Positions 9,568-18,392 of a stretch of 64,000 nt of DNA are shown piece by piece. The notes under the pieces were generated by a model. The model was not told where the DNA came from. It searched no databases and saw only the letters and a list, made by a program, of their open reading frames with translations. A program made the position numbers and the translations under genes. Each line of letters begins with the position of its first letter. The stretch's first letter is position 1. Source of the stretch: Cupriavidus pampae (GTDB taxonomy: Bacteria > Pseudomonadota > Gammaproteobacteria > Burkholderiales > Burkholderiaceae); NCBI RefSeq assembly GCF_914271485.1, contig NZ_CAJZAG010000004.1, forward strand, positions 248,001-312,000, read 5' to 3'.

Positions 9568-10434
9568 ATGCCACATCCCAACATGCCCAATACGACCAAC
9601 ACGTTGTTCTCCGGCTATGGTCTCGGCCTGCGCAAGGAGCATTACCGCGACTTTCTCGAGACCGATGTCCCCGTCGACTTCGTCGAGGTCATCTCCGAGA
9701 ACTTCATGGTCGAGGGCGGGCAACCGCGGCACATCCTGCGTCAGGTCCGCGAGCGTCATCCGGTGGCGCTGCATGGTGTGTCGATGTCGATCGGTTCGGC
9801 GGATGGTCTCGACCGCGAGTACCTGCGCCGCCTGCGCGCGCTCGCGGACGAGATCGATCCGCTGTTCGTGTCCGATCATCTGTGCTGGACGCGGATCGAA
9901 GGTTTCAACTCGCACGATTTGCTGCCCGTGCCCTATACCGACGAGGCGCTCGATCTCGTTTGCGCGAACATCGCGCAGGCACAGGACGCGCTCGGCCGCA
10001 CGATGCTGTTCGAGAATCCCTCGAGCTATATCGCGTTCGCGGGTGAGTCGATGACCGAATGGGAATTTCTCGCCGAGATGTGCCGTCGCACCGGCTGCGA
10101 TCTACTGCTCGACGTCAACAATATCTACGTCAGCGCGACCAATCATGGTTTTGACGCGCACGCGTTCCTGGCCGGCGTGCCGGCCGACCGCGTGCGGCAG
10201 ATTCATCTGGCCGGGCACAGTGCGGGCAAGGATCTGCTGATCGACACGCACGACACCGCGGTGTGCGCGGAAGTGTGGGCGCTCTATGCGCAGGCGCGCG
10301 CGCTGGTGGGTCCGGTGGCGACCATGATCGAGCGCGATGCCGATGTGCCGCCGCTGCGCAAGTTGCTGGATGAGCTCGACGTGGCGCGCGCGCATGGCCG
10401 CCTGCCCGCACATACCTTGCGGGAGGCCGCATGA
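9568..10434 (+). CDS. bufB: MNIO-family (DUF692) iron oxygenase, bufferin maturase
   Basis: MNIO enzymes use a multinuclear iron site in a TIM barrel to modify cysteines of RiPP precursors; in bufferins they form thiooxazole-type heterocycles. The 288-residue product shows the expected ligand series: Glu44 in VISEN, His69 in LHGVSM, His104 in SDHLCW, His116, Glu149 in FENPSS, Asp182 in LLDVNN, His213 and His217 in IHLAGH, His228 in DTHDT and Glu255 in MIERD. No ligand appears to be missing. It overlaps the partner gene by ATGA. Confidence 0.93.
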   Translation: MPHPNMPNTTNTLFSGYGLGLRKEHYRDFLETDVPVDFVEVISENFMVEGGQPRHILRQVRERHPVALHGVSMSIGSADGLDREYLRRLRALADEIDPLFVSDHLCWTRIEGFNSHDLLPVPYTDEALDLVCANIAQAQDALGRTMLFENPSSYIAFAGESMTEWEFLAEMCRRTGCDLLLDVNNIYVSATNHGFDAHAFLAGVPADRVRQIHLAGHSAGKDLLIDTHDTAVCAEVWALYAQARALVGPVATMIERDADVPPLRKLLDELDVARAHGRLPAHTLREAA

Positions 10435-11174
10435 GACTGGCCGAACTGCAGCGCGAGTTTCGCGCATGGCTTGTCGAGGCCTCGCCGGAAGCCGCCGCGC
10501 GCGTGGCCGGGCTCGACCATCCGGGGCTTGCGGTGTATCAGAACAACTATCGCGCGCAGCTCGTCGGTTGCCTTGAGGTGTCGTATCCAAAGACGCGCGA
10601 TCGTATCGGCAGCGAGGCGTTCCTGAACGCGGCCATCACGCATATTGACGCCTGTCCACCGCATGCGTGGACGCTCGATGCGTATGCCGAGGGCTTCGAC
10701 GGCACGCTGGAAGCGATATTTCCCGAGCATCCTGACGTTTCCGAGCTTGCATGGATCGAGCATGCGCTCGCCACCGCGTTCGTCGCGGCCGACGCTACGC
10801 CGCTCGCCGCGGCGGACCTGGCCGCGCTCGACTGGGACCACGCGCGTCTGGTCCTGTCACCGGCCCTGCGCATGCGCGAGGTCACGACCAACGCGGAGCG
10901 TGTGTGGCATGACGGCGGCGATGCCGCGCCGCTGGCCGTGCCCGCCGGCTTGGTGGTTTGGCGGCAGGACTACACGTCGTGTTTGCGTGAAGTGTCGCTG
11001 CTCGAACTGGAGGCGCTGGCCGAACTGCAGTGCGACGGCAGCTTCGCCGCGCTGTGCGATTTACTGGCCGAGCGTCTGGGCGAAGAGGAGGGGGTGGCAC
11101 AGGCGGGCGCATGGCTGGCAGAGTGGATCGGCAGCGCACTGATTGTCGGCGCGGACGTGGAGATACCTCGATGA
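10431..11174 (+). CDS. bufC: DUF2063/HvfC-type MNIO partner protein
   Basis: Proteins of this family bind the precursor leader and present it to the MNIO enzyme. The 247-residue product starts with the typical LAELQREFRAWL helix, followed by YQNNYRAQLVGCLEVSYP and a long helical N-domain (to about residue 100). A C-terminal beta-rich domain shows VVWRQDYTSCLREVS. It overlaps bufB upstream and the hydrolase gene downstream by ATGA, so the operon probably extends into the hydrolase. Confidence 0.9.
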   Translation: MRLAELQREFRAWLVEASPEAAARVAGLDHPGLAVYQNNYRAQLVGCLEVSYPKTRDRIGSEAFLNAAITHIDACPPHAWTLDAYAEGFDGTLEAIFPEHPDVSELAWIEHALATAFVAADATPLAAADLAALDWDHARLVLSPALRMREVTTNAERVWHDGGDAAPLAVPAGLVVWRQDYTSCLREVSLLELEALAELQCDGSFAALCDLLAERLGEEEGVAQAGAWLAEWIGSALIVGADVEIPR

Positions 11175-11989
11175 CACAGCCAGCTACCGCACGCGTGCGC
11201 CAGGTGCGAACCGACCAGCTCGATATTGGCTACCTGACGGTCGGCGACGACAAGGGTCGTCCCGTGATTCTGTTGCACGGCTTCCCCTACGATGCGCGTG
11301 CGTTCGACGCCATCGCGCCGCGGCTCGCGGCGCAGGGCACGCGCATCATCGTGCCGTATCTGCGCGGCCACGGGCCGACGCGCTTTCTCGACAGCGCGAC
11401 CCCGCGCACCGGCGAGCGTGCCGCGCTTGGTCAGGACGTGATCGACTTGATGGACGTGCTGCATATCCCCGAAGCCGTGCTCGCGGGCTTCGACGCGGGC
11501 GGTCGCGCGGCCAGTGCTGCGGCGGCACTGCGCCCGACGCGCTGCGTCGGCCTGATCGCGTCCACCGAAGACCGCGTGGCCGATCGCGCCGCGCTGCGCG
11601 TACCACAACCGCCGCGCACCGAGTGGGACCACTGGTACCGCTTCTACCTGCTCACCGAACGCGGCCGCGCGGGCCTGGCGCGGCACCGCCGCGGCATCGC
11701 GCGCATGATCTGGCGCGATCAGCTCGTGCAATACGACGACGACCTGTTCGACCGTTCCGCGAAGACATTCGACCACCGCGATTTCGTCGCGGTGACAGTG
11801 CAGGGCCTGCGTCATCAGTTCGAAGGCGAACCCGGCCACGCCGATCACGCCGAAGCCGAACGCAAGATCGCGCAAGCCGCGCCATCCGCACGACCCGCCG
11901 TCACGCTCGACGTCCTGCCTCAAAACGACCCGTCGGCATGGACCGAAGCCGCGCTTACGCTCGTCCGCCAAGGCAAGTGGCGCACGTGA
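11171..11989 (+). CDS. Alpha/beta hydrolase (epoxide hydrolase/dehalogenase type) with shortened C-terminus
   Basis: The 272-residue product has the N-terminal half of an Asp-nucleophile alpha/beta hydrolase. It shows an oxyanion motif HGFPYD near residue 36 and a nucleophile elbow GFDAGG instead of the Ser-type GxSxG. Family members carry an acid in a GTRDP-like loop and a catalytic His in a GHNFPQE-like motif near the C-terminus. Here the sequence passes directly from VTLD to LPQNDPSAW, so about 30 residues holding both appear to be missing. The reading frame is intact and codon use is normal. It may be a pseudoenzyme or have a different activity. It is translationally coupled to bufC. Confidence 0.75.
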   Translation: MTQPATARVRQVRTDQLDIGYLTVGDDKGRPVILLHGFPYDARAFDAIAPRLAAQGTRIIVPYLRGHGPTRFLDSATPRTGERAALGQDVIDLMDVLHIPEAVLAGFDAGGRAASAAAALRPTRCVGLIASTEDRVADRAALRVPQPPRTEWDHWYRFYLLTERGRAGLARHRRGIARMIWRDQLVQYDDDLFDRSAKTFDHRDFVAVTVQGLRHQFEGEPGHADHAEAERKIAQAAPSARPAVTLDVLPQNDPSAWTEAALTLVRQGKWRT

Positions 11990-12023
11990 ACATCGAATTG
12001 CCCCCACAAACGAGGAGACTTAC

Positions 12024-13340
12024 ATGAGCACGACCACCAACGAACCCGTGGCATACCTGCGCGTAGACGCCTACACCAACGGCATCATCGGCCCAAGCCA
12101 GCCCATGCTCGGCCCGCTAGCCGATGGCGGCACGCTCGTTACCGGCACGCCCCCTGGCTGCTGGGGCCCGATGATCACGCCCGCGTTCGAAGGCGGGCAC
12201 GAGGTCACGCAGCCGGTGTACGTTGCGGGCGCGGAAGTCGGCGACGCGGTCGCGCTCAATATCCGCCGCATGCGCGTGACCTCGGCCGCCACCTCGTCGG
12301 GCGTGATGCGCTTCGTGGAAGGCCGCTACAACGGCGACCCGTTCGTCGCCAAGTTCTGCGCCAACTGCGGCACCGAGCATCCTGCATCGCATGTCGAAGG
12401 CATCGGCGAAGACGCAATCCGCTGCAACACCTGCGGCGCGGAAGTCAGCGCGTTCCGCTTCAGCCATGGCTATGTAATCGTGCTCGACGCCGAGAATGCG
12501 GTCAGCCTTACCGTCAACCAGCAGGTTGCCGATCGCCTCGCCGGCAAGGCGTCGGAAATGTCAGCCTTGCCCGAACTCGCGGCGCAACACTCGATCCTGT
12601 CGCTCGCGCGCGCGGACATTCCGGGCGTGGCCGCACATATGCGCCCGTTCCTCGGCAACATCGGCACCACACCCTCGCGCGACCTGCCCGACTCGCATAA
12701 CTGCGCGGACTTCGGCCAACACCTGATCGGCGCACCGCACCGCTTCGGCCTGACGGAAGCAGAGCTGCACGCCGCCAAGACCGATGGCCATATGGACACG
12801 AACTCCGTGCGCGAGGGCTGCATCCTGATCTGCCCGGTCAAGGTCCCAGGCGCGGGCGTGTATATGGGCGACATGCACGCCCAACAGGGCAACGGCGAAA
12901 TCGCGGGCCACGCCACCGACGTATCGGGCGAGACCGAACTGACGGTCGAAGTCATCAAGCACCTGACCATCGATGGCCCGATCCTGCTGCAAAACCTCGA
13001 CGACCTGCCACCGATGGCCCGGCCGATGACGGCGGCGCAACGCCAGAAAGTGGTGGAACTCGGCGAACGCTGGGGCCAGCGCGAGATCGAGCAGAGCGGC
13101 CCCATCACGTTTATTGGCAGCGGCGCAGACCTGAACGCCGCCACCAAGAACGGCCTGCAACGCGCCGCGGATGTAACGGGCCTGCCCTACGACGAAGTCC
13201 TGAACCGCGCGACCATCAACGGCTCAATCGAAATCAGCCGCCTACCCGGCACGGTCCGCGTAACGTTCCTATGCCCCATGCCCATCCTCGACCGCCTCGG
13301 CATCGGTCACCTTGTCCGCGAGAAGTATCAGATCAGCTAA
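12024..13340 (+). CDS. Acetamidase/formamidase (FmdA/AmdA) family protein
   Basis: The 438-residue product resembles the FmdA/AmdA amidases, which release ammonia from formamide or acetamide. Visible landmarks are TPPGCWGPMITPAF, NIGTTPS, GHMDTNSVREG, and VYMGDMHAQQGNGEIAGHATD, the last carrying likely active-site residues. An insert at about residues 112-140 holds two cysteine pairs (CANC and CNTC), which look like a zinc-ribbon knuckle not found in all members. An AGGAG ribosome site precedes the ATG. The 35-bp gap to the upstream hydrolase suggests it may extend the same transcript, but functional linkage to bufferins is not evident. Confidence 0.85.
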   Translation: MSTTTNEPVAYLRVDAYTNGIIGPSQPMLGPLADGGTLVTGTPPGCWGPMITPAFEGGHEVTQPVYVAGAEVGDAVALNIRRMRVTSAATSSGVMRFVEGRYNGDPFVAKFCANCGTEHPASHVEGIGEDAIRCNTCGAEVSAFRFSHGYVIVLDAENAVSLTVNQQVADRLAGKASEMSALPELAAQHSILSLARADIPGVAAHMRPFLGNIGTTPSRDLPDSHNCADFGQHLIGAPHRFGLTEAELHAAKTDGHMDTNSVREGCILICPVKVPGAGVYMGDMHAQQGNGEIAGHATDVSGETELTVEVIKHLTIDGPILLQNLDDLPPMARPMTAAQRQKVVELGERWGQREIEQSGPITFIGSGADLNAATKNGLQRAADVTGLPYDEVLNRATINGSIEISRLPGTVRVTFLCPMPILDRLGIGHLVREKYQIS

Positions 13341-13763
13341 GGCGCGAGTGCTATGCGATGACCTTGATTTCCAAGGTCATCGCTATTGCCGATCAGAAAC
13401 AGCTTCGGTCGTGCGAGCACCTCACGCAAGAACGGTTCGTCAGCCGCGATTGCGGATTGCCACTCCGACAACGAATAAATTTTCGGATTGATCTCGCGCT
13501 TCAAGGTCTGTTGTGCGTTGTACAGGCATCGAACCGCGTCCGCGAAGAGGACATCGCCAATCAACATGACATCGATATCGTTGAAAGCGTGATTCTTACC
13601 TGAGGCCAAGCTTGGCTAACTCTTTATGCAGCGTGCCCGGCGAGGTATCCGTCAGGCGCGCAATCTCCCGGACATGGAGGGAGCGTTCTGGATTCAGGAG
13701 CAGCAGATCCAGAATGCGGCGGCGATACTCGCCGAATAAGAGTTGTGGGAGTGGGTGTAGCAT
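13337..13763 (-). pseudogene. Remnant of an HTH-nucleotidyltransferase gene with internal deletion
   Basis: Two minus-strand pieces abut. Bases 13763-13596 encode a 55-residue winged-helix start (LFGEYRRRILDLLL then REIARLTDTSPGTLHKELAKLG) that ends in TAA. Bases about 13609-13337 encode, in another frame, the end of a MNT-type nucleotidyltransferase (NDIDVMLIGD, then NPKIYSLSEW and VLARPKLFLIG) with no start codon beyond a TTG. Intact relatives are single proteins of about 200 residues with a GSxxxGxxxxxSDID active site. Here the GS half and roughly 50 residues between the domains are gone. The gene is therefore most likely inactivated, although the HTH fragment could still be made. Confidence 0.72.
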
Positions 13764-13795
13764 AATTGGCTACGATCGTAGCTTATTTGGCTACA
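13755..13795. promoter_or_regulatory. Nested palindromes at the start of the HTH remnant
   Basis: GTGTAGC (13755-13761) is mirrored by GCTACAC (13789-13795). Centred between them is the 14-bp perfect palindrome GCTACGATCGTAGC (13769-13782). The array overlaps the ATG and upstream region of the HTH fragment and looks like an autoregulatory operator that has outlived the intact gene. Confidence 0.5.
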
Positions 13796-13807
13796 CGTGC
13801 CCCACAA

Positions 13808-13841
13808 CAAAAATGGCTGCGATTGCTCGCAGCCATTTTTG
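13808..13841 (-). terminator. Bidirectional intrinsic terminator after ispH
   Basis: A perfect 15-bp stem, CAAAAATGGCTGCGA with TCGCAGCCATTTTTG, encloses the loop TTGC. The A/T ends give a U-run in both directions. It lies 32 bp beyond the ispH stop. Confidence 0.88.
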
Positions 13842-13872
13842 TTCGCTCGAAACGCCACCGGCAGGCGATGGC

Positions 13873-14871
13873 TCAGGCTTGCGTCTCGGCCTGTCGGGCG
13901 TCCGTGAGTTGCGCGTCGGTGTCTCTCGCCTTTCGCGACGCCAGCTTCGGGTCAGCCAGTTCGGCCGGCAGGCGGAATTCGGCATGCTCCTCGCGGCCTG
14001 CCATGGTCGACACCTCGACTGGCCCGAGGCGGCGCAGTGCCGCGATGACGTCCTCTACCATCTCCTCGGGCGCGGACGCCCCGGCGGTGATGCCGATCAC
14101 GCGGGCGTCACGCACCCAGGCGGGATCGAGCTCGCTGCCGTCCGCGACCAAATAGCTCGGCACGCCGCTTTCGGCACCGATCTCACGCAAACGGTTGGAG
14201 TTGGAGCTGTTGGTTGCGCCAATCACCAGAATCACGTCCACCAGCGCGGACATTTCTCGCACCGCGCTCTGGCGGTTCTGCGTGGCATAGCAGATATCGC
14301 GCGTATCCGGCCCCACCAGATTGGTGAAGCGCCGATGCAGCGCGGCGATGATATTCCGGGTGTCGTCAACCGACAGCGTGGTCTGCGTGACATAAGCCAC
14401 GGGCGCATCCGCGGGGATATCGAGCTTGCCGACCTCCGCTTCGTTCTGCACCAGAATCACGTTGCCCGGAATCTGGCCCATCGTGCCTTCCACCTCGGGG
14501 TGGCCGGCATGGCCAATCAGGAGCACCGTACGGCCAGCCGCCGCATACTGGCGGCCCTGGGTATGCACCTTGATCACAAGCGGACAGGTGGCGTCGATCG
14601 CATGCAGTTCGCGCTCGCGTGCCTCGGCCACGACCGTACGCGCCACGCCATGGGCGCTGAAAATCGTCACGGCGCCGCCGGGTACCTCGTCCAGCTCCTC
14701 TACGAAGCGCGCACCCTTTTTCTTCAGGGTTTCGACCACATGCTTGTTGTGGACGATTTCATGGCGAACGTAAACAGGAGTGCCATGCTTGATCAGCGCA
14801 CGGTCGACAATCTCGATCGCGCGCACGACACCGGCACAGAAGCCCCTTGGCTGGGCAAGTATTACCTGCAT
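13873..14871 (-). CDS. ispH: IspH, HMBPP reductase
   Basis: IspH is the 4Fe-4S enzyme that converts HMBPP to IPP and DMAPP, the last step of the MEP isoprenoid pathway. The product (332 residues from the ATG at 14871) opens with [16 protein letters not shown], carrying the first cluster Cys. It has HEIVHN, FSAHGV, DATCPLV with the second Cys, and [10 protein letters not shown] with the third. The catalytic Glu and the TNSSNSNRL substrate loop are present. Reading can be extended to a GTG at 14931, but ATG 14871 matches the family start. The location back to back with hpnA suggests it feeds hopanoid synthesis and may be a second ispH copy. The tail after about residue 305 is variable. Confidence 0.93.
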   Translation of the reverse strand: MQVILAQPRGFCAGVVRAIEIVDRALIKHGTPVYVRHEIVHNKHVVETLKKKGARFVEELDEVPGGAVTIFSAHGVARTVVAEARERELHAIDATCPLVIKVHTQGRQYAAAGRTVLLIGHAGHPEVEGTMGQIPGNVILVQNEAEVGKLDIPADAPVAYVTQTTLSVDDTRNIIAALHRRFTNLVGPDTRDICYATQNRQSAVREMSALVDVILVIGATNSSNSNRLREIGAESGVPSYLVADGSELDPAWVRDARVIGITAGASAPEEMVEDVIAALRRLGPVEVSTMAGREEHAEFRLPAELADPKLASRKARDTDAQLTDARQAETQA

Positions 14872-15007
14872 AGAGACGGCCCCCCGACTCTCAAACATTT
14901 TTTCATCGTCTAATAGGTATTTCTGCATCACTTTTTGGACGCGCGGTGGGTACTATATACCGGTGCCGATTTTCTTGTCTGATACGTTGGTATGTGCCAA
15001 CGCTTGG

Positions 15008-16036
15008 ATGCGGCATTTTGATGACAGGGGAACTGAAATTAGCGATTCGATTCTGGTGACCGGCGCCTCCGGTTTTTTGGGCTCGTCTGTGATGCGACAG
15101 GCACTTGAGCGCGGCTTCCGGGTCCGTGTGCTCGTTCGGGCTTCCAGCCCCCGCACCAACGTCGAAGGGCTGCCCGTCGAACTGGTCGAAGGCGACCTGC
15201 GCGACGCCGCGTCCATGACCCGCGCGATGGCCGGCGTGCGCTATCTGTTCCACGTCGCTGCCGACTACCGCCTGTGGGCGCCCGATCCGGAAGAGATCGT
15301 GCGCAACAACCGCATCGGCACCGTCAACGTCATGGAAGCCGCCCGCGCCGCCGGCGTGGAGCGCGTGATCTACACCAGCAGCGTGGCGACACTGCGCGTG
15401 GCCGGCGCCACCGCGCCCGTGGACGAAACCGCGCCGTTGGCCGCCGACGAGGCGATCGGCGCCTACAAGCGCAGCAAGGTGGTGGCCGAGCGCGAAGTGG
15501 AGCGCATGATCGCCGAAGGCCTGCCCGCGGTGATCGTCAACCCATCCACGCCGATCGGCCCGCGCGACGTCAAGCCGACGCCGACCGGCCGCGTGATCGT
15601 GGAGGCGGCCACCGGCAAGATCCCGGCCTTCGTCGATACGGGCCTGAACCTCGTGCATGTCGATGACGTGGCCACCGGCCACTTTCTGGCGCTCGAGTGC
15701 GGCCGCATCGGCGAGCGTTATATTCTGGGCGGCGAGGACGTGCCGCTGCGGCAAATGCTGCGCGATATCGCGGACATGTCCAATCGCCGCGCGCCGACCA
15801 TCGAGCTGCCGCGCTGGCCGCTCTATCCGGTGGCACGCATCGCGGAAACCATCGCACGATTTACCGGCAAGGAGCCGTTCGTGACCGTGGATGCGCTCAA
15901 GATGTCGCGCTATCGGATGTTCTTCACGTCCGCCAAGGCGCAGCGCGAGCTAGGCTACGCGCCGCGCCCCTATCAGGAGGGACTGCGCGACGCGCTCGCG
16001 TGGTTCAGGCAGGCGGGGTACCTCGACAGGCGCTGA
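15008..16036 (+). CDS. hpnA: HpnA, hopanoid-associated sugar epimerase/dehydratase family protein
   Basis: HpnA is an extended short-chain dehydrogenase of hopanoid loci with an unresolved role in side-chain formation. The product shows the NAD(P)-binding GASGFLGS motif (about residues 22-29), HVAADYRLW, the active-site YKRSK (YxxxK), and NPSTPIGPRDVKPTPTG. The ATG at 15008 gives 342 residues but has no clear ribosome site. An AGGGGA purine run at 15026-15031 sits 7 nt before an in-frame ATT, so an unusual start inside the protein cannot be ruled out. The gene is divergent from ispH and converges on hpnB. Confidence 0.92.
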   Translation: MRHFDDRGTEISDSILVTGASGFLGSSVMRQALERGFRVRVLVRASSPRTNVEGLPVELVEGDLRDAASMTRAMAGVRYLFHVAADYRLWAPDPEEIVRNNRIGTVNVMEAARAAGVERVIYTSSVATLRVAGATAPVDETAPLAADEAIGAYKRSKVVAEREVERMIAEGLPAVIVNPSTPIGPRDVKPTPTGRVIVEAATGKIPAFVDTGLNLVHVDDVATGHFLALECGRIGERYILGGEDVPLRQMLRDIADMSNRRAPTIELPRWPLYPVARIAETIARFTGKEPFVTVDALKMSRYRMFFTSAKAQRELGYAPRPYQEGLRDALAWFRQAGYLDRR

Positions 16037-16091
16037 AGGCGGAGGACGGGGATGGCGCGGAGGCGGCGCGGCATGAGGCCGCGCCATCCGC

Positions 16092-17240
16092 TCAGGACCT
16101 GACTGGCGCCTGCGCGCGGCCTTTCCATTGGCCGCCGCGCTTGAGCCAGTAACGGCGCGCCGAGTCGAGCGTGGCGCCCAGGTAGAACAGCGCGGTCACC
16201 GGCAGCAGCGGTGCCAGCCATGCGGGCTGGCGGTATTCACGCAGCATTGGCCGATAACTGGCCGCCATCATGATCCACGCCAGCCACGCGGGCCATGTCG
16301 CCGCGCCACCGGCGAGCGCCAGCACGGGCGGAGCGATATACGTCAGCAGCATGCCGAGCGTCGCGCCGGCCAGCAGCCATGGCGAGTAGTGGAGCTGCGT
16401 GTAGGCGCTGCGCGCGATCATGTTCCACAGGCTCGACCAGTCGTCGTATGGGCGCAGCGACAGGCTGTCGTCGGCCAGATCCAGGCGAATCGAGCCGCCT
16501 TTCTTGATTTGCGCCGCCAGACTGCAATCGTCGATCAACTCGCCGCGAATGGCCTCGAATCCGCCGATACGGGCCAGTGCCTCGCGCCGTGCCAGCATGC
16601 AGCCGCCCGCGGCCGCCGCCACTGGGCTGCGCGGGTCAGCCACCTTGCGGAACGGATAGAGTTTGGCGAAGTAGAAGACAAATGCCGGCACGATCATGCG
16701 TTCCCACCACGATTCGCAGCGCAGGCGGGCCATCAGGGAAACCAGATCGCGGCGCTCGTCGATGGCGCGTGCCACGAGTTCCGTCAGCACGTTGGGCCCG
16801 TGCCAGATATCGGCATCGGTCAGGAAGACGAAACCCGCGTCCGGCATCGCCTTGTCGGCGGCGGCCAGCCCCTCGGACTGCGCCCATACCTTGCCACTCC
16901 AGCCAGCGGGCAGATCGCGCGCGCCGATAACGGTCAGCGCATCGGCGCGTCCCAGCGTGACTGCGGCCGCGCGGGCGATATCGGCGGTGCCGTCAGTGCT
17001 GTGGTCATCCACCACCACCAGATGCAGCGGCCCCGCATAGCGCTGGCCGAGCACGCCGCCGACGGCGCGACCGATCACATCGGCTTCATTGCGGGCCGGG
17101 ATCACCGTGACCACGGCCGGCCAGTCGGCCGGGCGCGGCGACGTGGCCGGCTTGCTCACGCGCCAGAAGCCCGCGCGGGCAAATACCAGCACACACCAGA
17201 TCACCAGTGTCAGCAAAGACAAAGCAAACATCATCTTCAT
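16092..17240 (-). CDS. hpnB: HpnB, hopanoid-associated family 2 glycosyltransferase
   Basis: The 382-residue membrane glycosyltransferase has an N-terminal membrane helix (about 4-22) and a GT2 domain with VTVIPARNEADVIGRAV, VVVDDHSTDGTAD, the DXD-type LTDADI, and the later GELIDDCSLA and SLWNMIARSAYTQL motifs. Two or three helices close the protein (about 290-360). HpnB is found in most hopanoid clusters, but its exact acceptor is not settled. It is 51 bp downstream of a ferritin-like gene on the same strand, so the two probably share a transcript. Confidence 0.92.
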   Translation of the reverse strand: MKMMFALSLLTLVIWCVLVFARAGFWRVSKPATSPRPADWPAVVTVIPARNEADVIGRAVGGVLGQRYAGPLHLVVVDDHSTDGTADIARAAAVTLGRADALTVIGARDLPAGWSGKVWAQSEGLAAADKAMPDAGFVFLTDADIWHGPNVLTELVARAIDERRDLVSLMARLRCESWWERMIVPAFVFYFAKLYPFRKVADPRSPVAAAAGGCMLARREALARIGGFEAIRGELIDDCSLAAQIKKGGSIRLDLADDSLSLRPYDDWSSLWNMIARSAYTQLHYSPWLLAGATLGMLLTYIAPPVLALAGGAATWPAWLAWIMMAASYRPMLREYRQPAWLAPLLPVTALFYLGATLDSARRYWLKRGGQWKGRAQAPVRS

Positions 17241-17291
17241 TTCGATATGGGGACAGAATCGGAGCCCGGTGGTGGCGGCTCACTCCACCGC

Positions 17292-18290
17292 TTATTTCAC
17301 AAACCGGCGCACCAGACGCGCGATACGTGGCACGAAGTCGGGCCGCAGCAGGCGCGCATCATACCCTGCCATGCGCCGTTCGTTCTCGACCAGGCACAGG
17401 TCGATCAGCGCCCCGGGCGTCAGCGACTCGGTCAGCGCGCCTGACGCGTTCATCGGAAAGTTGGCGTCCTGCACGCTGTCGCCGGTGTCGATGCCTTTGG
17501 CGATGCCGATGCGTTCGCGGATCAGATGGACCCACACGCGCCACACCTTGAGCGTGTAGAACGGGCGCCGCCACCACGGCAGACTGCGGCGATACCACGC
17601 CGCCCAGTTCACGAAGAACAGGATGTGCCGGCCTTCCTCCTGAATCACCGGCTCGAACGTCTCGACCAGCGCCTCGGGAAAGAAACCTGACTGCTTGGCC
17701 GCCGCGAACAGACCGAAGGCGGCAAAGCTGTCGATGCATTCGCTGTAACCGGTGGCCAGCCATCCCCATTCGGGGTCCGCCGGCACCGGGTAGGCGGGCT
17801 CGGGCTCGAGCGGAATGCCATAGGCCTGCACCAGCTTCGACAGCACCACCTTATGGCGCGCTTCCTCATCGCCATCCATCTCGAGCGCGCTGCGCAGCAG
17901 CGGATCACGCACGGTGCCCGCGAAGGCATGCACGCGTACTGAGGCGCGCCCCTCGGTCTGTACGGCGATGTCCCAGATCGGTAGCGAGGTCACACGGCGC
18001 AACGCGTCCGGCGCGAGTTGCGGCCAGTCGATGACGGCGGGTTTGTAGGGGTTGTGGGTTTGCAGCAGCATGTTGCTGAACATGCGCAGATGCTCGGGGG
18101 ACCCGATATGGATCGGACCCGGTGTCGGGTCGGTCCAGTTGCGCATCGCGTGGTCGGCCTGTTCGACCGCCTTGCGCGCGATGGTCGCAGCCACCGCGAC
18201 CGCGCGGGCCTCGGCAGTAGTTTCTCCATGCTGATCCGGGATGCTGGCAACATTGTCCTCTGCCATCCCGTCCTTTGAAATCCTTCTCAT
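17292..18290 (-). CDS. Ferritin-like diiron protein, function unknown
   Basis: The 332-residue soluble protein carries two helix motifs of a carboxylate-bridged diiron site: EMDGDEEARHKVVL (E-x2-H type, about residues 138-151) and EPVIQEEGRHILFF (about 217-230). It has no signal peptide and no heme motif. The ATG at 18290 is preceded by a GGGAGA ribosome site. Its position just upstream of hpnB on the same strand raises the possibility that it oxidises a hopanoid or precursor, but the sequence alone does not show a substrate. Aromatic-rich stretches (WAAWYRRSLPWWRRP) may contact the membrane. Confidence 0.72.
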   Translation of the reverse strand: MRRISKDGMAEDNVASIPDQHGETTAEARAVAVAATIARKAVEQADHAMRNWTDPTPGPIHIGSPEHLRMFSNMLLQTHNPYKPAVIDWPQLAPDALRRVTSLPIWDIAVQTEGRASVRVHAFAGTVRDPLLRSALEMDGDEEARHKVVLSKLVQAYGIPLEPEPAYPVPADPEWGWLATGYSECIDSFAAFGLFAAAKQSGFFPEALVETFEPVIQEEGRHILFFVNWAAWYRRSLPWWRRPFYTLKVWRVWVHLIRERIGIAKGIDTGDSVQDANFPMNASGALTESLTPGALIDLCLVENERRMAGYDARLLRPDFVPRIARLVRRFVK

Positions 18291-18392
18291 CGGTTCTCCC
18301 GCGTGGCTTTGCGGGATTATTGTAACGACGGAGCGCGCGCTATGCAGCCGAGCTGCGCACCGTGTAGTTTCTGCCGATGGGGCCGGCGTGAG

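Noticed and set aside
13769..13782. Phage attachment site at the 14-bp palindrome
   Set aside because: There is no integrase, tRNA or duplicated core; an operator for the HTH remnant explains it better.
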